The notes below the pieces were generated by a model. It ran no database searches. It was not told the DNA's origin and saw only the letters and a list, made by a program, of their open reading frames with translations. 64,000 nt of DNA from Neostapfia colusana (lineage: Eukaryota > Streptophyta > Magnoliopsida > Poales > Poaceae), in assembly GCA_030760725.1 (NCBI GenBank), contig JASWHV010000008.1, forward strand, positions 59,123,671 through 59,187,670, read 5' to 3'. The translations under genes and the position numbers were made by a program. This document shows positions 44,788 through 57,095 of the stretch, in pieces; position 1 is the stretch's first letter, and every line of letters begins with the position of its first letter.

Positions 44788-47700
44788 TGTCACACCCGGT
44801 TTCTCCGAAGAACAACCGAGTGAATATCACATGTATGCCAGGATCATTTTCTCATACATGTGATGACAAATAGTGAAGCACCATTTATTACAAGCCAGGT
44901 GTCGAATATAAATAAGTCTTACATAGCATATGTCTCATGGATGATAATAAGTTCATAACATGTAAATAAAATAGCAGCGGAATATTATTCTTGCGGGCTC
45001 CGTCACAGGCGTTGCCCGGGGGACTCCATGAACCTAGAATCCTTCTTCAGGTCCGAAGTCTTGATCATTAAACACCACATCATCCCCTTGACCTGAGCAG
45101 CAATTTAAACCAACAAATATGCAAGTCTAAGTACCGTGGGTACTCAGCAAGTGTGGGAAAGTTATGTCATGCATGGCTAGAGCAAGGAGAGGTTGAACTC
45201 ATGGTTAAAGCACTACGCAATTATTACCTACCACCTTAGCTTATTAAGCACCTATATTACTACACAGGTGAAATGGTCCCAATCTCCCAACCCATCATCA
45301 TAATCAAATAACCATAACATCATTTCCAATGTTAAGCTCCCCGCTTAACATCCACAACTTCCAAAGTCATCATCCTCTAATCATGAATAAGTCCAAGCCG
45401 CTCTTGACCGTGAGCACGGCTGTCATGACAGTTTTGACTCTGAAGAGTTTGTACCACTGTACCCACATGTAGTGATTTCATCCCCCGTTGCCTGGTGGAC
45501 TAAAAGAATCTCCATTATGCCAGTGGCCACGAACCACATTCACACTTCCCAGTTGTGTAGCCAGGAGATCACTACGAAGCCTTTACAAAGGGATTCCTGA
45601 CGAGCATGGGCCCACTAAGGTTTCACCCCTAACAGCATACAAGAGGCTCCAACCTCGCTGTAGTGGCCCCCTCTTGAGCCTTGCGGTTCATATGGTAGTC
45701 CAGCTGACACCTATTCCCCGCACCATCCAACACACCCATACTACGTCGGGGATACACCTAATTAATTGGCCAAGCTGCCCCATCTCAGCATGTGGTTGGC
45801 ACGATAAAGCCAGGTTACATGCTCCATGAACCGGTCCTTAGGATCCAGGCAAGTACTAAACACAAACCCGAGTCTCGTGCACCCAGCACCAACCAAATCA
45901 TCCAACTTGCCTCGATCCCTACCTCTACATAACTCATAATATCTCATTTAAGAGTAAGGTAAACATGTTGATGATCTCATTTCCCACTTATCCCATTCTA
46001 AGCATGGCTAAGCATAAGTAATATGAATGAATGACATAATAAAATAAACCCAACCCAAGCTACAAGGAAACAAGATAATGCAATTCTAGGGAAACTTCCT
46101 AGCATGGGTTTCATATTTCAATTGACAATGCAAATAATTCTATCTAGACATCCTAGTATAGGATCAAAGTGGTCAAGGACACTTGCCTTCTTCCTGCTGC
46201 TCTGGTAATGGAAAGTCTTGGTCTTGGAAGGGGAGAACTTGCTCTGGGGCAGGTTCTACTCATGCCAATACACATAGCAAAAGAAAACAACAATACATAA
46301 GACATAGTTCACACTTTCACTTCATACAACCCACACATACATACATATGATAGTCATTCACATTTCTAAGTGTTGTGGTTACTCTAGATGTGTTGATTTT
46401 TAGCCTACATGCACTTTTAAACATATGTATATGATTTCTAACTTTTGTATTCAGATTTCTGTTTGCACACTATATATGAATTTACAATTTGAACAAATTC
46501 CTTATATTCAATTAATACACTTCTTAGCTACCAAGTTTGCATGAAAGGTAATTTCCTACTCCAAATAGGTTTTCAGATCTTCTACCAAATCCTAAAATGA
46601 AGTTTTTGGAGTTAGAGACTTCCTCTATCATTTTCTAATTATGCATACCCATTTTCCTATATTTTTCAGACTTACTTTCTATGCCTAAAAGTGAGTTTTA
46701 ATATTAAATAGTAGGGCATATCATCTAAACAGAATAGGTTCTGATCTAAAATATTAAATAATATATTTTTGAACTTCTCCTCTGATGTGAACTAATTTAA
46801 ATTTATTTTACCAATTTTCAGAATTATTTCCTAACCTAAAAATGTGTCCCTATAACTAATAAATGTGAACAATCAATTAGACAGATTCATTTCAGCTTAA
46901 AATCTATTTCTTAACTCATTATAAAGTTTTCCAAGTGCTAGGAGAGTTTAAATTTGAATTTACAATGTGTTTGCCTCACCTTTTAAATTTAAATTCTAAT
47001 CACATACTCAAATTTCTGAATTTAATATTATATAGGGTTAAAAAGGTAAATCCACCGTACTACAGGGTCTAATTTATTATTTCATAAATTTCTAGGGGTC
47101 TAACTACATATAACAGAGGGGTTTTCCTAATTTTTATTAAGTCCAAGGGCTAAAACTGATTTTTAAATGAATTTACATGAATTTCTGAAGTTCCAGGGGC
47201 TAGATCAGAAGTTTCCGGGGCTAGCTCGTGTTTTCCGAGATCCCCAGGGGGTAGCGCGTAAGAATCACGGACTTTATAATGCGGGGCCGACGTGGACCGT
47301 CCGATTTAAAAACAGACGGCTGAGATTATAACGCGAAGCGGTACGGGTTAGATCTAATAGGAACCGCACGATTTAAAATGGACGGGCCTCAGGGGGCCAC
47401 GTCACCCTAGCTATGCGCGGGCGGCGCTGTCCGGCGGCGCACGGCGGCGGGAGGCGGCGATCTCGCCGGAGAACTTTGGATCTTCGTCTATACCTTTTAA
47501 AACTGGGATTTCATGGCATAGATTGGTAGAGGGGAGGTCGGGGATCTCACCTCGGGGTTTTTCTTGAGCTCGGAGGCCCTGGAAGGCGGTCGGCGACGAG
47601 GTCCGAGGTGAAAACGCAGCAGTGCTCGTCGGCGCTGTGTCTAGAGCGCAAAACACCGGATTTCCTTCACCTGCGAGATTCCCCGGAAACGGTGGAACAC

Positions 47701-48227
47701 GATCAGCGCGTTAGATCAGGAAATCCGAGCTAGGATCGAAGGAAAACGGCTGGAGAAGCTCTGGTTCTCACCGGGAGGAAAAACAGCCGATCGGGGGGGG
47801 GGGGGGGGGGGGAACAGGGCAATGCCGGCGTTTATATAGACGAGGGAGGGCGGCGGTCTGTTGGGATCGAGCTGGAGTCGTCCGGGACCAGAATTCGGCT
47901 GGGGGACGCGGGTTTCCGGGGTTAGTTGCAATTGGGCGCGCGGAGGAGTCCGGGTGGTTGGCGCGAGCGGGAGGTGAGGGATGACACACGGGCCCCGTGT
48001 GTCAGTGAGAGGGAGAGAGGGGCGCGCGGCTGTGGGCTGGCGCGGGGAAATGGTGGGCCGGCTGGTGGGTTTCGGCCCACTTGCCTGTTGGGTTTTCTTT
48101 TTCTTTTTCCTTTTCTTTTCTGTTTTGATTTGAATTTGAATTCCAATTTGAATTTGAATTTCTGCACCACATGCAATACGTCCAAAAAATTTTAAATTCC
48201 CCTCTTAACAGATTTTGGGGTGTTACA
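44788..48227 (-). repeat. 5' LTR of G
   Basis: A 3,440-bp twin of 35554-38976. Differences are scattered substitutions plus a longer G run (20 against 11). In element sense CCCGAG/GTGAGA near 47550 is a good GT donor that is mutated in the 3' copy; the frame before it is open but has no AUG. Confidence 0.92.
45034..46255 (-). CDS. G 5' LTR candidate two-exon acidic peptide (46255-46187 and 45092-45034)
   Basis: This is the second copy of the pair described in the 3' LTR, with identical lengths (69 and 59 nt), splice-like borders and phase. One residue differs in the first block (F to L); the second block differs only at synonymous sites. Confidence 0.42.
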
Positions 48228-48232
48228 ATCAC

Positions 48233-50611
48233 CGAGGAGGTAACGAGTTCTAGGGACGGTTTTTCGATTCTGTACGCGTAGAAATACCAGAACAGAAACC
48301 GACCTGATTTCCACAATGATACCGCACCAAATCAACTAAAGATAAGTTGTAGAATTCGACGACAAATTTGAACAGGACTCTTATTCGGGATACAATCAGA
48401 TTAGGACTCTTCTCTTCCCGATTATAAATAGAACCCAGAACCTCTGCCAAAACCACAAACTTCTTTTCCAACTCCTGAGCCGGTGACTTAGAGCCCTAGT
48501 CCCAACCCGCCGAGTAAACCATCGCCGGAGTGCAGCAAGGAAGATCACCGGAGGAAAGCCCAACGATCTGAGGAGGACCTCGAGACCAAGAAGAACGTAA
48601 GGTAGGTCTCCAATACCACCTTACGACATCATTGTGTTTTCTTTGTATCAGTTCTTCGATTCCTTTCGAACAGAAGCTTTCTTGTGGACAGATCACTTGT
48701 TGATCGGGTTGATCTAAAGACAAAGTCATCGCCACGTCCACATTTGATCCGAACACCTCTGTTCATCATAAAACCCATGCAAAGCTATGCAAGGACACGT
48801 ACAGACCAATCTAATAAAACTAATCATAGGATAGCATGCATATGCATCATCGCATCTAGTTTAAGGTTTATGCATGATATTGATTGTTGTGAATCTTGTA
48901 TGCACGTGATCCTACATAGCAGGACAAGCTCAGGGAGATGTCTACGACGAACTGCAGCAACAAGGTTTTGAGATCCAAGAACAACCAGAACGGCAAGAAC
49001 AAGGCAAGTGCTCCTTGACCATATTGATCCTATGTTTTGGGTAAAACTGTTTTGTTTTGCAAAAAGGTGCGTGTGCTGAGTCAAACATGATGGGAAACCC
49101 TTTTTATAGTAGTTTACTAGTTTTGGTTAAACCACCCTTGTCGCCAGGGAAATTTATGAGTTGGGTATGGTTTTTGCTTTATGCTTCGCTGAGTCCATGG
49201 GATTGGGAAGCGAGATAGATGTGTCTAGCTAACTGCACTCGTAATGATAATGAGAAACTGATGATGTTAATGAACATGGATCGGAGGGAGATCTAGGCAA
49301 GCCTGGGTTTGTGAATGAGGTAGCATGAGATGGTGGTTTACTTGCCATAGATCAAAGGACCGGTTCATGCATGCACATGCCAGGATAACAGTGCCACCAC
49401 AAGGCCAAGTATGGGTGCGGCTTAGCTGAGTAATTAGGTAAGTTGCTAGATTGTTATGGACTGTGGAAGGCGCGGGGAATGAGAGTCGAGTGAGGACTGC
49501 CCTGGGAACTGCTTGGAACAAGAGGGGGCCCGTGGGTGGGAGATTTGGAGATTCTAGCCTGCTGGTGAAACCTTATTGAGTCCATACATCTAGTAGCCCC
49601 TTTGTAAAGGCTATTTTGTGATCTCTTGACCATACACCGACGGTTGTGTACTGGTATAATGGAGGTTCTGCAGTCGCCGACGGGTGACGAAATCACAAAC
49701 TTGTGAGTAAAGAGGTGCAAACTCTGCAGGGTTCTTAAAACTATCATGATAGCCGAGCTTACGGTCACGAGCGCCTGACCAACTGCCATGATTAGTTGGG
49801 ATGATTATTGGGATGGTTCTTGGTTATGGTTATTGATTATGGTTATGTTTGGTTTTGGGACTGTTGAGTCCGGGTGACAAGATGGTTGCATGGCTGTTGA
49901 GTCATGGCAACGAGATTGGTCTTGGTGTGAGACGAAGTTGTTTTATAAGGTGAAATGGTAGCGAATACAGGACGGTATTCGTGAGATGATAGCGAATACG
50001 AGGAGGTATTCGTGAGCGAGAATGAGGTTGATTGATTACTGGTTATGAACATGACGGAGGTATGATTGGTATTTTAATACATGTTGGGATTACATTCATT
50101 TAAAGATAAGTCATTTTTTATCGTGCTTTTTGTAAATAACTTTGCTTTTCTGCAAATGAGCCTTTTTATACCTACCTTTCTATGAGCTTCATATCATATT
50201 TTCCCGCACTTGCTGAGTACATCATTGTACTCAAATTTGCATTATTATTTAATCATCAGCAGCAGGAGAAGACTAATATGAAGACCAAGTGGAGCATTAA
50301 GGCGTGTGATCTGTTCTCAACCTTGCCTGTGGGAATGAAATAGAGATGGAGTCATCGCTGCTTAGATTTGCTTCCGCATTAGTTGAATTGCTTTCGCATT
50401 AGATAAAGACTTCCGCTGCATAGAAATAAAGACTTCTGCTGTGAGCATGAGTCCAAGACTCATGAGATATTGTAATAAACTCTGTTATTCGTGGTAATAT
50501 ATAATCTGAATTCAGTTTGTGGAACGTATGTGTATGTGTGATGAACATCCTGGGCACACATATGCATTAGTTCTCGGTTCCTTGCTTTTCCACAGAATTG
50601 AGGGTGTCACA
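48233..50611 (+). repeat. 3' LTR of F1, second part
   Basis: It resumes CGAGGAGGTAACGAG after the G target duplication and ends GAGGGTGTCACA. It carries the TATA box (48423) and the mini-exons. The right flank GGGAG is the start of an F-type RT fragment. Confidence 0.9.
48923..50276 (+). CDS. F1 3' LTR copy of the candidate two-exon peptide (48923-49003 and 50260-50276)
   Basis: The first block is again 81 nt and open. In the second block a TAC to TAA change stops the frame after AGED. The copy is otherwise like 28202-29581. Confidence 0.35.
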
Positions 50612-50758
50612 GGGAGCCCCCGTGCTCTTCGTAGACAAGAAGGATGGGACCCAAAGGATGTGTATGGACTATAGATCTCTCAACAAAGTGACGATCAAGA
50701 ATAAATACCCGCTGCCCCGTATAGAGGACCTGTTCGACCAAATGAAAGGTGCCCGAAT
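50612..50758 (+). pseudogene. RT fragment of another F element (F2)
   Basis: About 147 bp encode APVLFVDKKDGTQRMCMDY and then PLPRIEDLFDQMKGAR, matching RT of F4 at about 58914-59060. F1 was inserted here; K interrupts it on the right. Its left part was lost with the 27046 junction. Confidence 0.85.
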
Positions 50759-51353
50759 TGGAAAGGGTTTTATGCATTCACTTGGTTCTATTTTCGGAAC
50801 CGGGTGTCACAACAACAATGTGCACCGGACTAGTCTGCTCAGAAAATGGACTAGTCCATTCAACTCTCTAGAACCGGCTTAACACAAGTAACTGGACTAG
50901 TCCGTTCAACTCTCTGGAACTGGCCATTCACCTTGCACCGGACTAGTCCGTTCAACTTTCTGTAACCACTTTAAATTATGGTTTCCACTGTGTTGCATGC
51001 CTCACGTGTATTGTACACAGCACACCAGACTATTCCGGTCAACAGAGCGGACTAGTCCGGCCGCTAGGAAACTTTAACAGTAACTTTTGGAGACTTTGTA
51101 TAAATAGAGGTGCACGGCCACATATTTAAAGAGAGACGAACCCTAGCGCCGTCACACGTTCCAAGAGCACAAAAAACACTTCTCTCCACTCATTCTAAGC
51201 CTAAAAAATCAAATCTTTGAGGATTAGGGATTGGATCAAGGAGAGAATCGTTCTTCTCGACATTGAGCTCTTGGTTTGTTTTCTTTCACACAACTGCAGA
51301 TCATGTTCTCTGTATGTGTGTGGGAGACAGTGTTACTCATTGTAATCTCATGG
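50759..51353 (+). repeat. K: partial LTR of an unrelated element, probably Ty1/copia
   Basis: It begins TGGAAAGGGTTTTATGC right after RT sequence (CGAAT would be the target site) and is cut on the right by the F3 LTR. It has a TATA box (TATAAATA, 51099-51106) and a set of GGACTAGTCC palindromes upstream of it. No coding sequence. The superfamily is a guess. Confidence 0.55.
50827..51058. repeat. Array of GGACTAGTCC palindromes in K
   Basis: Exact copies lie at 50848-50857, 50894-50903, 50940-50949 and 51049-51058, with a one-mismatch copy at 50827-50836. Three are followed by TTCAACTCTCT-like sequence at about 46-bp spacing. Confidence 0.8.
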
Positions 51354-54300
51354 TGTGACACCCTCATCTCTGGTTTCTGCATGTATTGATAATCCATGTA
51401 GAGAAAACATTTTTAAAAAAAGTGGGAACAGAGAAATATCAAAAAGATAGCCAGTAAGAGCCGAATCCAGTTTTCAGAGAGCGCCGAAGACAACTTCCGC
51501 GGCCGCTGGCCACATGGCGTGTTCGGAGCTCATCTCTGCGAAGTAGGGAGAGGTACGCCTCTAAAATGGCTACGTGGCAGGATCGGGGCTCATCTCCGCA
51601 AAAGGGGAGAGGTCCGACCCTGTGGGACACGTGTTGCCCGGAGCTAGCCTCTGCGGAAGAAGCAAAGGCATTTCCACAGGACACATGTCACCTTCGGAGC
51701 TAGTCACCATGGAAACCAGAGGACCAGTCGCGCGGGATACGTGTCGATCTCGGAGCTCACCGCTGAGAGGTCCGGTTCTATCGGACACGTGTCGCCACCA
51801 GAGCTTATCTCAAGGAGGTCCGTCATTGTTGGACACGTGTTAACCTCGGAGCTCGAAGGAAGAGAGGAAAGGTCCGGCACTGACACGTGGCGTGTGTGGA
51901 GCCACCTCCGAATAAGAGAGGAGGTCCCGACCGCCAGGATACGTGGCGCACACGGAGATCACCTCCAAAGGAGAGGCACCACCGGAACTCATCTCTGCGG
52001 AAAAGGAGAGACCAGGCCCCGATGGACACGTGGAGCTTCCAGAGCTCATCACCGAGGAGGTTACGAGTTCTGGAGCAGTTTTTGGATTCTGTACACGTAG
52101 AAATACCGGTACGGAGAAGAAACCAACCCGGATTCCACAAAGTTACCTCATAAAATCGACTAGATATAAGATGTTAGGATTCAACGACTATCTGAATAGG
52201 ACTCTTATTCGGAATACAATCAGATTAGGACTCTTCTCTTCCCGATTATAAATATAACCCAGAACCGTTGGCCGAAACCACGAACTTCTTTTCCCACTCC
52301 GGAGCCGACGACTTAGAGCCATAGCCCCCAACTCGCCGAGGAAGCCATCGCCGGAGTTCAGCAAGGAAAATCACCGGAAGAGAGCCCAACGATCGGAGAA
52401 GGACCTGAGATCGAGAAGAACGTAAGGCAGGTCTCCAATACCACCATACAACATCGTTGTGTTTTCTTTGCATCTGTTCTTCGATTCCTTTCGAACAGAA
52501 GCTTTCTCGTGGACAGATCACTTGTTGATTAGGTTGATCTAAAGACAAGGTCATCGCCACGTCCACATCTGATCCGAACACCCCTGTTCATCATAAGGCC
52601 ATGAAAGAACACGTACAAACCGACCTAATCAAACTGTATTATAGGATAGCATGCATACGCATCATCGCATCTAGTTTGAAGTTTGTGCATGGTATTGATT
52701 GTTATGAATCTTGTATGTGCGTGATCCTGTATAGAAGGACAAGCTCAGGGAGCTGTCTACGACGAGCTGCAACAACAAGGTTTCGAGATCCAAGAGCCAC
52801 CAGAACTGCAAGAACAAGGCAAGTGCTCCTTGACCATATTGATCCTATGTTTTGGGTAAAACTGTTTTGTTTTGCAAAAAGGGTGTGCGTGCTGAGTCAA
52901 ACATGATGGGAAACCCTTTTATAGGAGTTTACTAGTTTTGGTTAAACCACCCTTGTCGCCAGGGAAGTTTATGAGTCTGGTATGGTTTTTTACTGTTATG
53001 CTTCGCTGAGTCCATGGGATTTGGAAGCGAGATAGATGTGTCTAGCTAACTGCACTCATAATGATAATGAGGAAATTGATGTTGTTAATGAACATGGATC
53101 GGAGAGAGATCTAGGCAAGCCTTGGTTTGTGAGTCAGGCAGCATGAGATGGTGGTTTACTTACCGTAGATCTAAGGACCGGTTCATGCATGCACATGCCA
53201 GGATAACAGTGCCACCATAAGGCCAAGTATGGGTGCGGCTTAGCTGAGTAATTAGGTAAGTTGCTAGAGTGTTATGGACTGTGGAAGGCGCGGGGAATGG
53301 GAGTCGAGTGAGGACTGCCCTGGGAACTGCATGGCACAAGAGGGGGCCCGTGGGTGGGAGAATTGGAGATTCTAGCCTGCCGGTGAAAACTTAGTGAGTC
53401 CATACATCTAGTAACCCCTTTGTAAAGGCTATTTTGTGATCTCTTGGCCATACACCGACGGTTGTGTACTGGTATAATGGAGGTTCTGCAGTCGCCGGCG
53501 GGTGAAGAAATCACAAACTTGTGGGTAAAGAGGTGCAAACTCTGCAGAGTTCTTAAAACTATCATGATAGCCGAGCTTACGGTCACGAGCGACTGGCCAA
53601 CTGCCATGATTAGTGGGATGGTTATTGGTTATGGTTTTGGATGGTTTGGTTTTGGTACTGTTGAGTCCGGGTGATAAGATGGTTGCATGACTGTTGAGTC
53701 ATGGCAACAAACAAAGTTGTTTATGAGGTGAAAATGGTAGCGAATACAGGATGGTATTCGTGAGATGGTAACGAATACGAGGAGGTATTCGTTAGCGAGA
53801 ATGAGGTTGATCGATGATTGGCTATGAACATGACGGAGATATGATTGGTATTTTAATACATGCTGGGATTACATTAACTTAAAGATAAGTCGCTGCTTTA
53901 TCGTGCTTTTGATAAATAACTTTGCTTTTCTGCAAATGAGCCCTTTTTATACCTACCTTGCCATGAGCTTCATATCATATTTTCCGGCACTTGCTGAGTA
54001 CATCATTGTACTCAAACTTGCATTATTATTTCACCATTAGCAGTAGGAGAAGACTACTATTAAGACCAAGTGGAGCATTAAGGCGTGTGATCTGTTCTCA
54101 ACCTTGCCTGTGGGGATGGAATAAAGATGAAGCAATTGCTGCTCAGATTTGCTTCCGCATTAGTTAAATTGCTTCCGCATTAGTTAGAAGACTTTCCGCT
54201 GCATAGAAATAAGACTTCCGCTGTGAGCATGGGTTCAAGACTCATGAAACATTGTAATAAACTCTGTTATTCGTGGATATATATATTCTGAATTCAGTTT

Positions 54301-54393
54301 GTGGAACATATGTGTATGTGTAATGAACATCCTGGGCACACATATGCATTTGTTCTTGGTTCCGTGGTTTTCCATAGAATTGAGGGCGTCACA
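51354..54393 (+). repeat. 5' LTR of F3, complete (3,040 bp)
   Basis: It runs from TGTGACACCC to GGGCGTCACA. It carries the CACGTG array (about 51500-52045, with two more units at its start than F1 but a unit lost near 51980), TATA box at 52247, mini-exons and stem-loop. It is inserted in K; CATGG (51349-51353) is the likely target site but its partner is out of view. Confidence 0.92.
52738..54063 (+). CDS. F3 LTR copy of the candidate two-exon peptide (52738-52818 and 54041-54063)
   Basis: The 81-nt block is open and has several synonymous changes (for example GAA/GAG, CAG/CAA, TTT/TTC) against F1. The acceptor before it reads AAG instead of CAG. The second block stops early at 54061-54063. 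Confidence 0.35.
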
Positions 54394-54396
54394 GAT

Positions 54397-54409
54397 TGGT
54401 ATCAGAGCC
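54397..54409 (+). promoter_or_regulatory. Primer binding site of F3
   Basis: TGGTATCAGAGCC begins 3 nt after the LTR end. Confidence 0.9.
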
Positions 54410-54417
54410 ACGGGTTG

Positions 54418-55952
54418 TGTGAGACCTATGTGTGCTGAATACATTGACAATTAGGATAAAAGTTAGCATTAACATTTAAAGTTTTGAATATTGCCAAAAC
54501 ATTTTTCTGTGGCAAGGTCCGACAAGTTCTTTGTTAGGTCCGCCAAGTGTTGGCAAGGTCCGACGCAAGGTCCGGAGAGCTCCTGCAAGGTCCGGAGAGC
54601 TTCTGTGAGGTCCAGAGCTTGTTTTTAGGGAGCTCCCGTGAAGTTCAACTCGTAGAACTGCAGTGTCTTGTTTTTGCTTTTAACTCGCAATGTTTCAAAC
54701 TTGCTTTATGGGAAGGTTTGCTTAGTATTAATTTGCTAAGTTTTTGGTGTGTTTTGGTGGTTATGGCTGTTATCATTTGATATGGTTTGCAACATGCTTA
54801 TGTGACGTGCTCATGTAAGGTGTTGTGGTTTTCGAACTAACGTGAGTCAAGTCGAGGACTTGTGTTCAGAAGAATTGGTTGTTTATTCATGTGCAGGTGT
54901 TGCTTGAGTTCAAGACATGGCTGGTGACGGGATCCTTGGACTAGTCTCAGGGAGGAGATGAGGTTCCAACAACCAAGTTCGGGAGGAGCTGTGGTTGAGT
55001 TGATCGGGAGGTCGCGCAGCATGTTTGGATCAAGGGCAGTGCATATGATGGTTGTGTGTACGTCGTTGGAAGGTGTTTGCACGTGTGAAAGGAGTGCATG
55101 GACGTGGCAAAATTGTTCCAAGGCGTGATGAAGAGAAGTGGACGTAAAGAATTGGTCGGAAAGGTCAAACCGGCTGGATTGCGTACTCAGGCTGAGGCTG
55201 ACGTTCCTAAGGTGTTTGGAAGTCTCACGATTGCTTCTATCTGCGAATAGGAGAGTCCTGAGCAGTTACGGTAAGTTAGGATACGAGTCCAATTAGGAGT
55301 AGGAGTCCTAGATTGGATTGATTAGCCTGAGGGCTGGCTATAAAAGCAAGGGAGGCCAGAGCTCTCGTGGGTAGAGAACTTTGGGCTGTTCCTCATGTGT
55401 TTCTATTGAATAAAGTTCATAGTTTCGAGGAGCTTTTGTGCCTTGTTCGTCCGACTTGTTTTTCGTCAAGTCTTTCTCGCCGAGTTTCTGGACAGACCGA
55501 CGTTGCTTCGGTGTTTCGTTCATAACTCGAGTTTTACAGATCCGATTGACGTGATTCTTTTTGGGTTGTCTTCACAACTCAATTATATATCATCTGTGAA
55601 ATTTTCACGAGCTTCATATCTGTAGTTTTTGAGATCACGAGTTTCTTTGCAGCGTTGCAGATCTGTTTTATATCGGGTAGAACAGATTGATCTTCGTTTA
55701 ATGTTTTGATCGTATCTCAAGTTTTACTTCGTGTTTTCAAGTGATTCTTGTTGCATTAGATCCGTGACTTGATTCTCTACCTCTATACTTGATTTGTCAC
55801 GGTTGAACACGTTTGAAAACACTTGCACACACGGTTTCTTTAACCGATTGATTTTTTGCTGAGGGGTTTTTGTTGTTTCCGCTGCGAAAAGTTTTAATCT
55901 ACCATTCACCCCCCCCCCTCTGGTAGCTTTTCACGTGCTCTTCGATCCTACA
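54418..55952 (+). mobile_element. H: solo LTR, probably Ty1/copia
   Basis: A 1,535-bp insertion from TGTGAGACC to GATCCTACA with target duplication GGTTG (54413-54417 and 55953-55957) lies in the F3 leader. It has a TATA box (TATAAAA, 55339-55345), short repeats of AAGGTCCG near 54514-54610, and a C-run followed by CTCTGGTAGC near its end, a style I associate with copia LTRs. No gag-pol. The strand follows the TATA box. Confidence 0.8.
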
Positions 55953-55957
55953 GGTTG

Positions 55958-56434
55958 ACAGTAAGTTAAACGCCTAGATAGAAATCATAGATTCATATTA
56001 GAGACACGGGTTGACAAAGGGTTAAATAGGAAACACCGAGTGGTATCAAAAACCACAGATAGGGGTAAATTGCACACCTAGATACAATCACAGATTGGTA
56101 TTGGACACAGATTGGTAGCTAAGCCACGCTGACCCAAGGAAGCATCCTAGGACGCTTAGATTGGCCTTGAAACTACGTTGACATAGGAAACCAACCTTGA
56201 ATAGGAGTTGTGTGAGCCCTTGTGATGATTGTTTGTGATTGTATGATTAGTGTGAGTTGTGGGACGTCTCAAAATGTTGTCCATATCCACACGTAAGTAG
56301 AAGGAGGTATGAGATGTTTCGGCACTTGTTCACATCCTCATATGGGCTAATATATATAGTTCAACTCGCCTTGATGCATATAGTGAGGGAATCTACCTAA
56401 AACTTTCTAACCTTCTATTCTATCTCTCTCACAG
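55958..56434 (+). other. F3 leader, remainder
   Basis: It holds decayed copies of the PBS-like repeat (for example GATTCATATTAGAGACACGG near 55990) and leads to the gag ATG at 56435. No gene. Confidence 0.7.
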
Positions 56435-56745
56435 ATGGTGAGAGGAAACGCCGCCGAAGAAACGCCCATGACAACCAAGAGGATGGTCACGATGAAGTTC
56501 CTGTTAACCCCGGAGCTGGCAAGAACCACCTGGAACGGTTGATGGCCATGCAGAATCAACTTATGCAAACTATGATCCAAACTTTGGGTCAATTGCAGGC
56601 CAACAACAACAACCCTGTTCCGGCACCACCGCCACCACCACCACCGGCTCATAACAGGTTGGGAGAGTTCATGAGGACTCGACCACCCACCTTTGCTCAA
56701 GCTAACGACCCCATGGAAGCCGACGAATGGTTGAAGTCCATGGAG
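56435..56745 (+). pseudogene. F3 gag fragment, cut after about 100 codons
   Basis: It starts MVRGNA but a one-base loss just after the start shifts the frame. It keeps the extra T that F1 and F4 lack near 56559. It reads to MEADEWLKSME and then breaks off at 56745, where leader sequence starts again. Confidence 0.8.
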
Positions 56746-57095
56746 ATTGGTATTGGACACAGATTGGCAGCTAAGCCACGCTGACCCAAGGAAGCATCCT
56801 AGGACGCTTAGATTAGCCTTGAAACTACCTTGACATAGGAAACCATCCTTGAATAGGAGTTGTGTGAGCCCTTGTGATGATTGTTTGTGATTATATGCTT
56901 AGTGTGATTTGTGGGACGTCTCAAAACGTTGTCCATATCCGCACGTAAGTAGAAAGAGGTGTGAGATGTTTTGGCACTTGTTCACATCCTCATATGGGCT
57001 GGTATATATATATAGTCCAACTCACCTTGATGCATATAGTTAAGGAAAACTACCTAACTTTCTAACCTTTTATTCTATTGCAATCTCTCTCACCG
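56746..57095 (+). repeat. Second leader copy (F4)
   Basis: From ATTGGTATTGGACACAG on it repeats 56094-56434 but is nearly identical to the F1 leader (30007-30356) rather than to the adjacent copy. Confidence 0.85.

Larger units (their letters stand above)
35554..48227 (-). mobile_element. Element G: complete Ty3/gypsy chromovirus
   Basis: G is a 12.7-kb element in minus orientation inside the 3' LTR of F1, with target duplication ATCAC at 35549-35553 and 48228-48232. It has both LTRs (3,423 and 3,440 bp), PBS, an extra leader reading frame, gag, pol with chromodomain, and a polypurine tract. The two LTRs differ at a few percent of positions in the stretches I compared. Structure is intact but coding is broken by stops and a frameshift. 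Confidence 0.93.
27047..50611 (+). mobile_element. Element F1: Ty3/gypsy chromovirus, 5'-truncated and split by G
   Basis: The parts in order are LTR 27047-29893, PBS, leader, gag-pol with chromodomain, polypurine tract, and 3' LTR in two pieces (34887-35553 and 48233-50611) around element G. The complete F LTR is about 3.0 kb, TGTGACACCC to GTCACA. The right flank is the RT of another F element, beginning GGGAG. The matching left flank is lost in the junction at 27046. PBS, LTR style and chromodomain fit the Tekay/Del lineage. Confidence 0.85.
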
